Positions 25,757 through 34,117 of a stretch of DNA of 34,117 nt are shown here, piece after piece. Numbering within the stretch: the stretch's first letter is position 1; each line of letters starts with the position of its first letter. This stretch comes from Nostoc sp. RI_552 (GTDB lineage Bacteria > Cyanobacteriota > Cyanobacteriia > Cyanobacteriales > Nostocaceae). The stretch covers positions 1-34,117 of the forward strand of contig WGNO01000068.1 in the NCBI GenBank assembly GCA_016124525.1. Direction: 5' to 3'. The translations under genes were made by a program, and so were the position numbers. The notes under the pieces were generated by a model. It did no database searches. It saw only the letters and a list, made by a program, of their open reading frames with translations, and was not told the origin of the DNA.

Positions 25757-26020
25757 TCAACCAGAAGCTAGTAACTCATCGAGCTTCCCTTGCCTTTCTA
25801 AATCGTGGATATCATCACAACCACCAACATGGTAATCATTAATAAAAATTTGCGGCACTGAACGTCTCCCCTTAGCTCTTTTAGACATTTCATCTCGTGC
25901 TGCTTCATCTCCATCAATGCAATATTCGCTAAAATCAATGCCCTTTTTGTTCAACAAACTTTTAGCACGAATGCAAAAAGGGCAAGTTCTCCAAGTGTAA
26001 ATTTCGACTTTGGCAGCCAT
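25757..26020 (-). CDS. grxC: Glutaredoxin 3 (GrxC type)
   Basis: A dithiol glutaredoxin of 87 residues that reduces disulfides with glutathione in the cytoplasm. The active site is RTCPFCIRA (about 11-19), the cis-Pro loop is SVPQIFIN and the glutathione-binding turn is GGCDDIHDL. Its partner gshB follows on the same strand. The spacer between them holds a foldback of AAAGCCG with CGGGCTTT (about 25549-25576), which may end part of the grxC transcript. Confidence 0.96.
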   Translation of the reverse strand: MAAKVEIYTWRTCPFCIRAKSLLNKKGIDFSEYCIDGDEAARDEMSKRAKGRRSVPQIFINDYHVGGCDDIHDLERQGKLDELLASG

Positions 26021-26577
26021 AATATCCTCAATTAAATTTAATGCTTCTTAAACTTTATAATTTCACCATTAGCACCATGTCATGTATGCTAACTCCACCA
26101 TGCTTAAGCATAGGCGGTTTAGAAAATCGGCAATTTAGGCTTCCCGCCCAATAGAAAGCGTAGTAGTGGATTTCTTACTTCCTCCCTTACTACGACTTAC
26201 AGTCAGTAATTTTATGGACAAATGTCCTCAAGTTACTTTTCCCGGTGTTACCCGGAATGGGTAAACTGCAATACCCTCTATCCCTCCAGAGTAAACAAGG
26301 TTTGCTATAAAAGAGTATAGTACAAGATTTGCTCCTTTCCCCCATATCTCCTATCTGAAGGACTGCTAAGTTTTTCGGCCCAGATCCAAAACTTAACCCC
26401 AAGGGTTTTCAGCCTATTTTCTCATGGGTGAAAGGCTTCCTGCGGTTTAAGCTAAAATCCCTTGCCCTGGTTTGAATCTGAACCTCACTAAATCTGAACC
26501 TCACTAAGGTGTAACAGTTCTCACCCCTCGTAACCACCCCACCATGCTTGTATAGATTTCAATGGCAAACAGTAAAA
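26021..26577 (-). mobile_element. Structured spacer with a decayed element between hflX and grxC
   Basis: This 557-nt gap has no gene I would defend. Read on the minus strand, 26148-26088 resembles another IS200/IS605-type right end: GGGCGGGAAGCC, then a foldback around the perfect palindrome ATGCTTAAGCAT (26100-26111), then GGTGGAGTTAGC. Further upstream are several foldbacks: CGTAGTA/TACTACG, GGACA-AA-TGTCC, and GTTACCC with GGGTAAAC. A 70-codon frame (26402-26190) runs through them without a ribosome binding site. A perfect 16-bp tandem duplication lies at 26475-26506. It could be element debris or a structured RNA. Confidence 0.35.
26475..26506. repeat. 16-bp perfect tandem duplication
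   Basis: AATCTGAACCTCACTA occurs twice with no gap (26475-26490 and 26491-26506), about 70 nt downstream of hflX. It is probably a recent slippage or repair event. Confidence 0.9.
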
Positions 26578-28362
26578 TTACCGACAGTCAACAGCATATT
26601 GAATTAGTTGAGTAAGACGTTGGCGTAGAGTTTCTAATCCCAATCGCTGACTTGCTGAAATAAACACAGCCAAGGGAAATTCTTCTCGAGCTAGGGCCAG
26701 TGTTGCGCTGTCTACTTGGTCAATTTTGTTAAAAATAACCAATGCTGGACCGGGAGTAACAGGCATTTGTGCCAAAATTTCCCTCACCGAGCGAATATGG
26801 CTCAACCAAGCAGGATGAGATAAATCAACTAAATGCAATAGAGCATCAGCCTCTGTCACTTCTTCTAAAGTGGCGCGAAAAGCATCCCTTAAGGAAGCAG
26901 GTAGCTCGTGTATGAAACCCACTGTGTCCGTTAGTAGAATCTCTTGAGTTTCACCACTTTCGCCATGAGAAATTACTAAGCGGCGGGTAGTAGGGTCAAG
27001 AGTAGCAAACAATTGGTCAGCAGTGTAAACTTCAGCATTGGTCAAAGCGTTGAGCAAAGTAGATTTACCCGCGTTAGTATAGCCAACCAAAGCCACAGAA
27101 GGAACTTCCTGATGTTGTCGTCTTTGACGCAACCGCGAACGATGTGCCTGCAACTGATTTACTTCTTGTTGCAATCGGGAAATACGTTTTTGAATCGCCC
27201 GACGTTCTGTTTCCAGTTTAGTTTCACCAGGTCCACGAGTACCAATACCACCACCTAATCGTGACATATCCAGACCCCTACCACTTAGTCGCGGCATCAT
27301 ATATCCTAACTGTGCTAGTTCTACTTGCAACTTACCAGCACGGGACTGAGCCCGTTGGGCAAAAATATCTAAAATCACTTCAGTGCGGTCAACCACCCGG
27401 ATACCAATTTTCCTCTCTAAATTACGGACTTGGGCTGGTGAAAGGTCGCGGTCAAAAACCACAAGATTAGCTCCTAGGGTTTGGGCAGTTAAGGCAATTT
27501 CCTGTACCTTACCCTCGCCAACTACCGTTTGCGGATGAATACGCGATCGCTTTTGTTGTAACGTTTGCAATACATCTCCACCCGCTGTATCCACTAACCT
27601 AGCCAATTCTGATATCGTGTCCTGAAATCTCTGAACAGATGTACTATCCGTCATCAGTCCCACGATAATCACCCGGTCATGGTCAGCAGCTACCTCCTGG
27701 GCGATAAATTGCCGTTGGAATTCTGCTTCCAGACCCTCTACCAACTCGATAAAATCTTGCTGACACAGCATATCTAAACTCATAGGCGGCGATACCCTAG
27801 AGTAGAGTGCTAACTCATCAGCCGGGGAATTATCCTTACAGGAAGCCTCTCTCGACAACTTTTCACTAATTCCTGATGGGGAAGTTGACAGTGGGTGATT
27901 GTTGTTAGATACTAAGTGAGCCAAATAAGTTTCTTTGACGTACCCAGTAGACCCTCCACCGCGCCGTGTAAATCCTGTGCCAGTAATATTTAGCACCACC
28001 AAAGCATCTAAGCGTTGCAGCCCCATGGCAGTTAGTGCCCCTTCATTAGGGGGTTCTGCCTTGAGATTGGTAGCTATACAACGAATACCACTAAGACGTT
28101 CCGCACCGTAACGAGGCAATTCTAGCGGTGGGATTTGTGTTTGGCGCGGTGTACCCACTCCCACACGAATCACTTGTCCGCGACGGTTGAGATAAGCGCA
28201 CACAGGTTGATTAATTTCTGTAGTCACTGCTGCTAAACGCTGGCAAAATTCAGGGGTAGCAATGCGATCGCCGGGTATGCGCTGGTGATACAGTCGCTGT
28301 AGTTGCTTCAGCTGACTGGACTTAAGACCTTGAAGATTTCCAAAAATAGTTTCTATAGGCAT
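26578..28362 (-). CDS. hflX: Ribosome-associated GTPase HflX
   Basis: HflX binds the 50S subunit and splits stalled or stressed ribosomes. The protein has 594 residues, longer than the E. coli form (426), because of an N-terminal extension of about 190 residues typical of cyanobacterial HflX (MPIETIFGNLQGLKSSQLKQ, ending in a Ser/Asn-rich linker). The HflX domain follows (VVGEGKVQEIALTAQ, VVDRTEVILDIFAQRA, the glycine-rich loop GRGLDMSRLGGGIGTRGPGE). The G domain has G1 GYTNAGKST, G3 DTVGFIHELP and G4 NKID. The start is ATG 28362; a candidate promoter with a perfect TTGACA lies about 65 nt upstream. Confidence 0.95.
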   Translation of the reverse strand: MPIETIFGNLQGLKSSQLKQLQRLYHQRIPGDRIATPEFCQRLAAVTTEINQPVCAYLNRRGQVIRVGVGTPRQTQIPPLELPRYGAERLSGIRCIATNLKAEPPNEGALTAMGLQRLDALVVLNITGTGFTRRGGGSTGYVKETYLAHLVSNNNHPLSTSPSGISEKLSREASCKDNSPADELALYSRVSPPMSLDMLCQQDFIELVEGLEAEFQRQFIAQEVAADHDRVIIVGLMTDSTSVQRFQDTISELARLVDTAGGDVLQTLQQKRSRIHPQTVVGEGKVQEIALTAQTLGANLVVFDRDLSPAQVRNLERKIGIRVVDRTEVILDIFAQRAQSRAGKLQVELAQLGYMMPRLSGRGLDMSRLGGGIGTRGPGETKLETERRAIQKRISRLQQEVNQLQAHRSRLRQRRQHQEVPSVALVGYTNAGKSTLLNALTNAEVYTADQLFATLDPTTRRLVISHGESGETQEILLTDTVGFIHELPASLRDAFRATLEEVTEADALLHLVDLSHPAWLSHIRSVREILAQMPVTPGPALVIFNKIDQVDSATLALAREEFPLAVFISASQRLGLETLRQRLTQLIQYAVDCR

Positions 28363-28403
28363 TTCTGACCAGTAAATGGCCCCTCAAATCATTACCTATG
28401 TCT

Positions 28404-28430
28404 ATTTTACAACAGGCTTTTGTCTGTCAA
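28404..28430 (-). promoter_or_regulatory. Candidate hflX promoter
   Basis: On the minus strand a consensus -35 TTGACA (28430-28425) and a -10 TAAAAT (28409-28404) lie 15 nt apart, about 40-70 nt upstream of hflX. The spacer is shorter than the ideal 17 nt, which lowers confidence. Confidence 0.35.
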
Positions 28431-28522
28431 CCGCTACTTGTCACAAACATTGACTTCCACAGGAGCATAAAAGCGGTTATCCCTTTTTGCGTTGATTGCT
28501 CAAATTTTGTATCACCGACGCA

Positions 28523-28555
28523 CAACAGTCAACAGTCAACAGTCAACAGTCAACA
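28523..28555. repeat. Short tandem repeat, CAACAGT heptamer
   Basis: Four perfect CAACAGT units and a partial fifth lie in the hflX-restriction gene spacer. Short heptamer repeats of this kind are scattered in non-coding DNA of heterocystous cyanobacteria, which supports the taxonomic placement. There are no spacers, so it is not a CRISPR array. Confidence 0.9.
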
Positions 28556-28634
28556 TTTCTGTCCCGAAATAAAAATCAATTTGTTTAATTTACCTAACTA
28601 CCATTTTTGTTAATTTTCACATTTTAAGGCACAG

Positions 28635-31600
28635 ATGACTAAAATTCTCCCAAAACAAGCGTTAAATAAAGCCTTCCTCAAAGTTAAACCCTACAGAAAT
28701 CAAATTGAACTATTTAAAAATAATCTCACCACCCTCATACAGCAAATTAACGAAGAAGAAACAGAAGAATTTCATAAAAATCTCATCGCTGATTTCTTCA
28801 AAAATACTTATTATGGTTCCCATCATTTTATTAATACCAAAGGGCGCAATGACCTAGTTATTCATAACGGTAAAAACCCTGACACCACTGTAGGGGTAAT
28901 TTTAGAAACCAAAAAGCCTAACAATAAAGGCGAAATGTTGACAGTTGAAAATTTAAATACCAAAGCTCTCCAGGAATTAGTGTTATATTTTATGCGGGAG
29001 AGGCTCATCAATAAAAACCTAGAAATTAAGTATTTAATTGCTACTAATATCTATCAATGGTTTATTTTCGATGCCACTGATTTTGAAAAAAGTTTCGTAG
29101 AAGATGTTGAATTTGTCAAGCAATTTCATAATTTTGAAGCCGGAAGATTAACCAGCAAAAAAACCGAATTTTTCTATAAAGAAATCGCTCAACCAGCTAT
29201 TACTAAAATACAAAATTCCCTAGTCTTTACCCACTTTGACCTGAGAGAATATGCAGAAATAGTTAATAACCCTCAACAAATAGACCACCATCAACTCATT
29301 GCACTCTTTAAATTACTTTCCCCAGAACATTTATTAAAACTACCCTTTGCTAACGATAGCAACAGTCTTGATCAAGGGTTTTATAGTGAATTATTACATA
29401 TCATCGGTTTAACAGAAACGAAGGAAGGTGGTAAAAAAATTATCCAGCGTCAAAAACCAGATGCAAGAAATCCAGGTTCACTCATGGAAAATGCAATTTT
29501 TCAACTTGATAGTTTAGATAAAATCTCCCGCTTAGAAAAGCCAGAGCAATTTGGACTAACCGAGCAAGATAGACTATTTAATGTTGCTTTAGAATTAGCA
29601 ATTACTTGGATTAATCGCATTTTGTTTCTCAAACTGTTGGAAGCTCAATTAATTCGCTACCACAAACATGATATCTCCTTTGGCTTCCTCAACCTAGATA
29701 AAGTTAAGAACTATGACGATTTAAATAGTTTGTTCTTTAGTGTGCTAGCTCGTCAACCAGAGGAAAGAAATCCGAATTTACAAAAGATATTTACCCATGT
29801 TCCCTATTTAAACAGTTCCCTGTTTGAACCTACAGATATTGAACAGGTGACCATTTTTATTAGTAACCTCACAGATGAGCATCTAAATATTTTTAATGCT
29901 ACCGTCTTGAAGGATAGCAACGGAAAGAAACTCACAGGCTCACTCAAAACCTTAGAATATTTGTTTCAATTTCTCAATGCTTACGACTTTAGCAGTGAAG
30001 GATACGAAGATATCCAAGAAGAGAATAAAAGATTAATTAATGCTTCTGTACTGGGTTTGATTTTTGAGAAAATTAACGGATATAAAGATGGTTCCTTCTT
30101 TACTCCCGGTTTTATTACTATGTATATGTGTCGGGAAACAATTCGCCGCGCTGTTGTGCAGAAATTTAATCAAGTTAAGGGGTGGAATTGTCAAAATATC
30201 CACCAATTGTATGACAATATTAGCGATAAACAAGAAGCTAATCAAATTATCAATAGTTTAAAAATTTGTGACCCCGCAGTAGGTTCAGGACATTTTTTAG
30301 TTTCCGCTCTCAATGAACTCATTGCAGTGAAGAGTGAGTTAAAAATACTATTAGATAGACAAGGTAAAACCTTAAGAGATTATCAAATTGAAGTAGTAAA
30401 TGACGAATTAGTTATTACTGATGATGATGGATCTTTATTTGAATATCATCCCCACAACAAAGAAAGTCAACGGGTACAAGAAGCCCTATTTCATGAAAAA
30501 CAGAATATTATTGAGGGGTGTTTATTTGGTGTAGATATTAATCCCAACTCAGTGAAAATCTGTCGCTTGCGGTTGTGGATTGAGTTATTAAAAAATGCCT
30601 ACTATCAAGCTGATGGCAATTACACCAACTTAGAAACTTTACCGAATATTGATATTAATATCAAGTGTGGTAATTCTTTAATTAGTCGTTTTGCATTGGA
30701 TGGTGATTTACGACCAGCTTTGAATAAGAAAAAATATACTATAGATACTTATCGCCATGCTGTGCAAACTTACCGCCATGCTGAAAATAAGCAGCAAAAG
30801 CGGGACATGGAAAAATTAATTAATGATATTAAGGGGAATTTAAAGAATACCCTAGCACTGGAAGACCCCAATAAACAGAAGTTAAGAGGGTTGGAGGGTG
30901 AGCTTTATAATTTAGAAAATCAGGTTTTGTTGTTTGACGAAACCAAGGAGGAAAAGAAGGCGCGGGAGAAAATAAGTCTTAGGCTAAATAATCAAATTTC
31001 TCAGTTAAAAGCTGAAATTGAGGAGATAGAAAGCGGCAAGATTTACCAAAACTCCCTAGAATGGCGCTTTGAATTTCCCGAAGTATTAAATGACCAAGGT
31101 GTTTTTGTGGGGTTTGATGTAGTCATTGGTAATCCTCCCTATATTAGACAAGAGGAAATTAAAGATATGAAGCCAATTTTACAACAAACCTATCAATGTT
31201 ATGTAGGTACTGCTGATGTATTTGTCTATTTTTATGAACTAGGTTTAAAGTTATTAAAACCACTAGGTCATTTAACCTATATTTCCTCTAACAAATATTT
31301 TCGCGCTGGTTACGCAGAAAAGTTACGCCGACTGTTAACAAAGAAAACTACAATTTATAATTTAATTGATTTCGGTGATTTTCCAGTTTTTGAAGATGCC
31401 ATCGCCTATCCTAGCATTATTGCTTTAGGCAAGTTACAACCCCAGGGTAATGAGGTAAGGGCGTTATCTTCGGATAGAGCCATACAAAAAAATATAGCCC
31501 AGTTTCCCAGGGTGTTAGATGAACAAGGTTTGATAATTTCACAGGAGAATTTAAAACCTGATGGGTGGAGGCTAGAATCTTCTCAAGTATTGGAATTACT

Positions 31601-32447
31601 AATAAAACTACGCAATATTGGTCAACCTTTAGGAGAATATGTCAACGGTAGATTTTACCGTGGTATTGTTACAGGGTTAAACACAGCATTTGTGGTGGAT
31701 CGCCCTACCCGTGATAAATTAATTGATGAACATCCTTCCTCTGCTGAGGTGTTAAAGCCTTTTTTACGCGGTCGGGATGTTAAGCGTTGGTGTGTTGATT
31801 CTGCTGATTTGTATTTGTTGTTTATTCCTTGGCACTTCCCACTACATAATGACTTATCTATTACAGGTGCATCTCAAACAGCAGAAACAGAATTTAAAAA
31901 ACAGTATCCTGTTATTTACAAGTACTTACTTCAATTTAAAACCCAGCTATCAGAAAGAAACAAAGCTGAGACTGGTATTAGATATGAGTGGTACGCCTTA
32001 CAAAGATGTGCAGCCAGCTACTGGAAAGAATTTGAGCAACCTAAGATTATTATCCCCGCAATCGCCAATAATGTAAAATATGCTCCCGATCTTTCAGGAT
32101 ATTACAGTAACGATAAAACCTCTATTTGTATTCCTCAAAATCCTAATTATACCTTAGCAATTCTCAACTCATCCTTAATGTGGTGGTTTATTCAACAAAC
32201 AGCAGCATCTAAACAGGGCGGATTTTTTGAATTTAAGCCGATGTACGTTTCTCAAATACCCATACCCAAAGCTACAAAAACACAGCAGACATTATTAGAA
32301 AAACTAGTTGAGGAAATTCTCACCGCCAAACAAGCAAACCCCCAAGCAGACATAACCCCATTAGAAGCAGAAATAGACCAAATAGTTTATCAACTTTATA
32401 ACCTAACACCAAAAGAAATTAAAATCATCAAAGGTCAAATAAGTTAA
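28635..32447 (+). CDS. Type IIG restriction-modification enzyme (Eco57I-like)
   Basis: A 1270-residue single-chain enzyme that should both methylate adenine and cut DNA. The N-terminal nuclease domain shows a PD-(D/E)xK pattern: Asp73 in RNDLVIHNG and Glu91-Thr-Lys93 in VILETKKP. The N6-adenine methyltransferase domain has motif I DPAVGSGHFLV (from 546) and motif IV NPPYIRQEE (from 833), with the large insertion between them typical of Eco57I relatives. The C-terminus (about 940-1230) looks like a TaqI-type target recognition domain (RFYRGIVTGLNTAFVV, FLRGRDVKRW, KTSICIP). No separate methylase or specificity gene is nearby. It has none of the HIP1 octamers found elsewhere, which may hint at acquisition. 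Its stop overlaps the stop of cofG by 4 nt on the opposite strand. Confidence 0.9.
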   Translation: MTKILPKQALNKAFLKVKPYRNQIELFKNNLTTLIQQINEEETEEFHKNLIADFFKNTYYGSHHFINTKGRNDLVIHNGKNPDTTVGVILETKKPNNKGEMLTVENLNTKALQELVLYFMRERLINKNLEIKYLIATNIYQWFIFDATDFEKSFVEDVEFVKQFHNFEAGRLTSKKTEFFYKEIAQPAITKIQNSLVFTHFDLREYAEIVNNPQQIDHHQLIALFKLLSPEHLLKLPFANDSNSLDQGFYSELLHIIGLTETKEGGKKIIQRQKPDARNPGSLMENAIFQLDSLDKISRLEKPEQFGLTEQDRLFNVALELAITWINRILFLKLLEAQLIRYHKHDISFGFLNLDKVKNYDDLNSLFFSVLARQPEERNPNLQKIFTHVPYLNSSLFEPTDIEQVTIFISNLTDEHLNIFNATVLKDSNGKKLTGSLKTLEYLFQFLNAYDFSSEGYEDIQEENKRLINASVLGLIFEKINGYKDGSFFTPGFITMYMCRETIRRAVVQKFNQVKGWNCQNIHQLYDNISDKQEANQIINSLKICDPAVGSGHFLVSALNELIAVKSELKILLDRQGKTLRDYQIEVVNDELVITDDDGSLFEYHPHNKESQRVQEALFHEKQNIIEGCLFGVDINPNSVKICRLRLWIELLKNAYYQADGNYTNLETLPNIDINIKCGNSLISRFALDGDLRPALNKKKYTIDTYRHAVQTYRHAENKQQKRDMEKLINDIKGNLKNTLALEDPNKQKLRGLEGELYNLENQVLLFDETKEEKKAREKISLRLNNQISQLKAEIEEIESGKIYQNSLEWRFEFPEVLNDQGVFVGFDVVIGNPPYIRQEEIKDMKPILQQTYQCYVGTADVFVYFYELGLKLLKPLGHLTYISSNKYFRAGYAEKLRRLLTKKTTIYNLIDFGDFPVFEDAIAYPSIIALGKLQPQGNEVRALSSDRAIQKNIAQFPRVLDEQGLIISQENLKPDGWRLESSQVLELLIKLRNIGQPLGEYVNGRFYRGIVTGLNTAFVVDRPTRDKLIDEHPSSAEVLKPFLRGRDVKRWCVDSADLYLLFIPWHFPLHNDLSITGASQTAETEFKKQYPVIYKYLLQFKTQLSERNKAETGIRYEWYALQRCAASYWKEFEQPKIIIPAIANNVKYAPDLSGYYSNDKTSICIPQNPNYTLAILNSSLMWWFIQQTAASKQGGFFEFKPMYVSQIPIPKATKTQQTLLEKLVEEILTAKQANPQADITPLEAEIDQIVYQLYNLTPKEIKIIKGQIS

Positions 32448-33397
32448 CCGCGCCATTGTTCCACAGCCATTTTCAAATCATCACTCAACCAATCATCAAA
32501 CTGGGGATATATAGGTAAACGTGGTACTAACTCCCACCCCCCACACCGTAAAACTTTTCTTAACGCCTCTTCCTGAATATGAGGATAGTCAGGATTCACC
32601 TCATCCTTGGGACCAATCCCGCCCAAATCTCTCGCACCAGCAGCTATACAAGCCAGCAACCATTCCTCATCCTGAACTAAATTTGGCGGAATTTGAATTG
32701 TAATATCTGGCGGTAAAATTTCACGGGCTTTAGTAATCACCCTCCTTAGTTGGTAGGGGTCAAAAGCTCCCCAGTCAAAGCTTTGCTGATTTCCTGGGCT
32801 GTGGGGTTGTAATATAACTTCTTGAATATGATGATAACGTTGATGTAACTCAGATATAGCCTTTAAAGTTTCCCACCAATCATCTTCAGTTTCCCCAATA
32901 CCCAAAAGTAACCCCGTAGTAAAAGGAATCTGCAACTCTCCCGCCCAGATTAATTGTTGTAATCTAGTTTCCGGTAACTTACTCGGTGCGTGGCGATGAA
33001 CAGTATTTAAAAGTGCTGGGGTTAACTGTTCCAGCATCAAACCCATAGAAACATTGACATTCTTCAGCCGTTGCATCTCAGCCAAACTAAGTATTCCAGC
33101 ATTAGTATGGGGTAAAAATCCCAGAGACAAAGCCAACCCACACAAATCATAAATCCTCTCAAACCATTGTTGACGCAAAGGTGAACGGGGATGGACTTCA
33201 CCACTGAGAATCAGGATTTCACACACTTTCTGGCTGGGAAGTTGTAGCAAAACCCTTTCCGCTTCCGATAAAGTCATCCAGGGACTTTGACCCGGTTCAC
33301 TGCGAAAGTTGCAGTATGTACAGCCATTGAAGCACTCGTAAGTCGGAACAATAGTATAAGCCCGACTAAAAGTAACACTGCGAGGAGAAATTGACAT
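32444..33397 (-). CDS. cofG: FO synthase subunit CofG (radical SAM)
   Basis: CofG, with CofH, makes 7,8-didemethyl-8-hydroxy-5-deazariboflavin (FO), which in cyanobacteria serves as the antenna chromophore of DNA photolyase. The radical-SAM cluster motif is visible as YECFNGCTYCNF (C-x3-C-x2-C), followed by EILILSGEVHP, a glycine-rich GLLLGIGETEDDW segment, and HSPGNQQSFDWGAFDPYQL, all typical of CofG. I start it at ATG 33397 (MSISPRSVTFSRAYT), giving 317 residues; the open frame extends 17 codons upstream in a low-complexity Leu/Arg stretch. CofH is not in the window. It is divergent from psbA. Confidence 0.93.
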   Translation of the reverse strand: MSISPRSVTFSRAYTIVPTYECFNGCTYCNFRSEPGQSPWMTLSEAERVLLQLPSQKVCEILILSGEVHPRSPLRQQWFERIYDLCGLALSLGFLPHTNAGILSLAEMQRLKNVNVSMGLMLEQLTPALLNTVHRHAPSKLPETRLQQLIWAGELQIPFTTGLLLGIGETEDDWWETLKAISELHQRYHHIQEVILQPHSPGNQQSFDWGAFDPYQLRRVITKAREILPPDITIQIPPNLVQDEEWLLACIAAGARDLGGIGPKDEVNPDYPHIQEEALRKVLRCGGWELVPRLPIYPQFDDWLSDDLKMAVEQWRG

Positions 33398-33628
33398 ATT
33401 TCCCAACCTAACTTGCAACAATATTCTCAACAATATTCTAAGTATCATTGCTTATCCATAAAGTGTACCTAACCTTAACACCAATAATATTCAGTCAGTT
33501 TGAACCCACCTCAGCTATGAGACAAAGAACTTATTCCCCCAACGCAGCTCCCAAACACCCAGAGCTTATTTCCTGAGTTCCTTGCACCATAAGCTTTTGG
33601 CACGTTAGAGAAAATTAACGTAAAAATT

Positions 33629-33670
33629 TTTGTAAAAACTCTTTACAAATCGAAATAATTCATTTACTAT
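33629..33670 (+). promoter_or_regulatory. psbA promoter with inverted repeat over the -35 box
   Basis: TTTACA (33642-33647) and TACTAT (33665-33670) are exactly 17 nt apart, a near-consensus sigma70-type promoter, placing the start of transcription near 33677 and leaving a leader of about 54 nt. The -35 box lies within the right arm of an inverted repeat, TTTGTAAA (33629-33636) and TTTACAAA (33642-33649), 5 nt apart, which could be a regulator site. No strong Shine-Dalgarno precedes the ATG. Confidence 0.6.
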
Positions 33671-33730
33671 GTGAACAACAGGTACAAACACCTACCTGAT
33701 TCATACAAAAACAAACGCAATCATAAACAA

Positions 33731-34117
33731 ATGACCGCAACCTTACAACAGCGCCAAAGCGCCAACGTATGGGATCGCTTCTGCGAGTGGATCACCAGCA
33801 CCGGTAACCGCATCTACATCGGTTGGTTCGGCGTACTAATGATCCCCACCCTACTAGCCGCCACCACCTGCTTCATCATCGCCTTCATCGCTGCTCCTCC
33901 AGTAGACATCGATGGTATCCGCGAACCAGTAGCAGGTTCACTAATCTACGGAAACAACATCATCTCAGGTGCAGTTGTACCTTCCTCCAACGCCATCGGC
34001 TTACACTTCTACCCAATTTGGGAAGCAGCATCCTTAGATGAGTGGTTGTACAACGGTGGTCCTTACCAGTTGGTAATATTCCACTTCCTCATTGGCGTAG
34101 CCTGCTACCTAGGACGT
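33731..34117 (+). CDS. psbA: Photosystem II D1 protein, 5' part
   Basis: D1 is the PSII reaction-centre protein that binds P680, the Mn cluster and QB. Only the first 129 codons are in the window ([18 protein letters not shown] ... VACYLGR); the gene runs off the right edge in frame. Helix A and the start of helix B are present, with the conserved [12 protein letters not shown] and [21 protein letters not shown]. Codon 130, which separates Gln (standard D1) from Glu (high-light D1) forms, is the first codon beyond the edge, so the isoform cannot be told. Codon use is unusually C-ending (ATC, ACC, TTC, AAC) compared with neighbours, as expected for a very highly expressed gene. Confidence 0.98.
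   Translation, partial: MTATLQQRQSANVWDRFCEWITSTGNRIYIGWFGVLMIPTLLAATTCFIIAFIAAPPVDIDGIREPVAGSLIYGNNIISGAVVPSSNAIGLHFYPIWEAASLDEWLYNGGPYQLVIFHFLIGVACYLGR

Noticed and set aside
26190..26402. 70-codon minus-strand frame between hflX and grxC
   Set aside because: No ribosome binding site or recognisable domain. It overlaps multiple foldbacks and an element-like end, so I treat it as non-coding until shown otherwise.
26040..26577. RNase P RNA or tmRNA in the structured spacer
   Set aside because: The conserved core sequences of these RNAs are not found on either strand.
28523..28555. Possible CRISPR-like repeat
   Set aside because: The 7-bp units are contiguous with no spacers and no cas gene is near, so it is a short tandem repeat.
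33823..34041. 72-codon frame within psbA
   Set aside because: It is an alternative frame of the D1 coding sequence with Arg/His/Ser-rich, non-protein-like composition.

Overview
The window comes from a cyanobacterium, most likely a filamentous Nostocales strain (Nostoc/Anabaena type). Evidence: photosystem genes (psbE, psbF, psbL, psbJ, psbO, psbA, psaI), an NDH-1 ndhC-ndhK-ndhJ operon, an FtsZ with a Nostoc-like N-terminal extension, at least ten HIP1 octamers (GCGATCGC), and a CAACAGT short tandem repeat of the kind common in Nostocales. The DNA is AT-rich. I cannot name the species.

Layout. 1-5.5 kb: glyQ (+), a comEC-like gene (+) whose C-terminal hydrolase half looks degenerate, a convergent membrane GTPase of the DUF697 type (-), tRNA-Gly(UCC), and a decayed IS200/IS605-like end. 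5.5-9.9 kb: photosynthetic electron transport block, with ndhC-K-J on the minus strand facing away from rubA, ycf48 and psbE-F-L-J on the plus strand. psaI (36 aa, minus) follows, separated from psbJ by a 19-bp hairpin. 10-18.7 kb: a five-gene minus-strand cluster. In transcription order it encodes a von Willebrand A membrane protein, a 1079-residue tubulin/FtsZ-like protein with a SHOCT-like tail, an ExbB/MotA-type channel subunit with a long coiled coil, a MotB/OmpA-type peptidoglycan-binding partner, and a 539-residue protein I do not recognise. 18.9-20.2 kb: a small conserved protein and psbO (minus) with a clear terminator. 20.6-24.2 kb: a small hypothetical gene, ftsQ and ftsZ (plus). 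24.5-28.4 kb: gshB, grxC and hflX (minus), with further mobile-element scars between them. 28.6-32.4 kb: a solitary type IIG restriction-modification enzyme (plus). 32.4-34.1 kb: cofG (minus) and the first 129 codons of psbA (plus), cut by the window edge.

How it fits together. The photosynthesis genes form a PSII/PSI assembly and NDH-1 neighbourhood: RubA, Ycf48 and cytochrome b559 act early in PSII assembly, PsbO caps the oxygen-evolving side, and NdhCKJ are NDH-1 core subunits. ftsQ-ftsZ is the divisome pair. GshB and Grx are thiol metabolism.

The most interesting part is the 10-18.7 kb cluster. A PMF-type stator pair (like MotAB, ExbBD or ZorAB) is encoded together with a tubulin-superfamily GTPase and a vWA receptor-like protein, behind an operator-like 10-bp inverted repeat. 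Makarova and Koonin (2010) predicted a membrane-remodelling system combining FtsZ-like, vWA and OmpA proteins, and this looks like a cyanobacterial form with a channel subunit added. I know of no experimental function for it. The link to membrane remodelling, envelope sensing or phage defence is inference.
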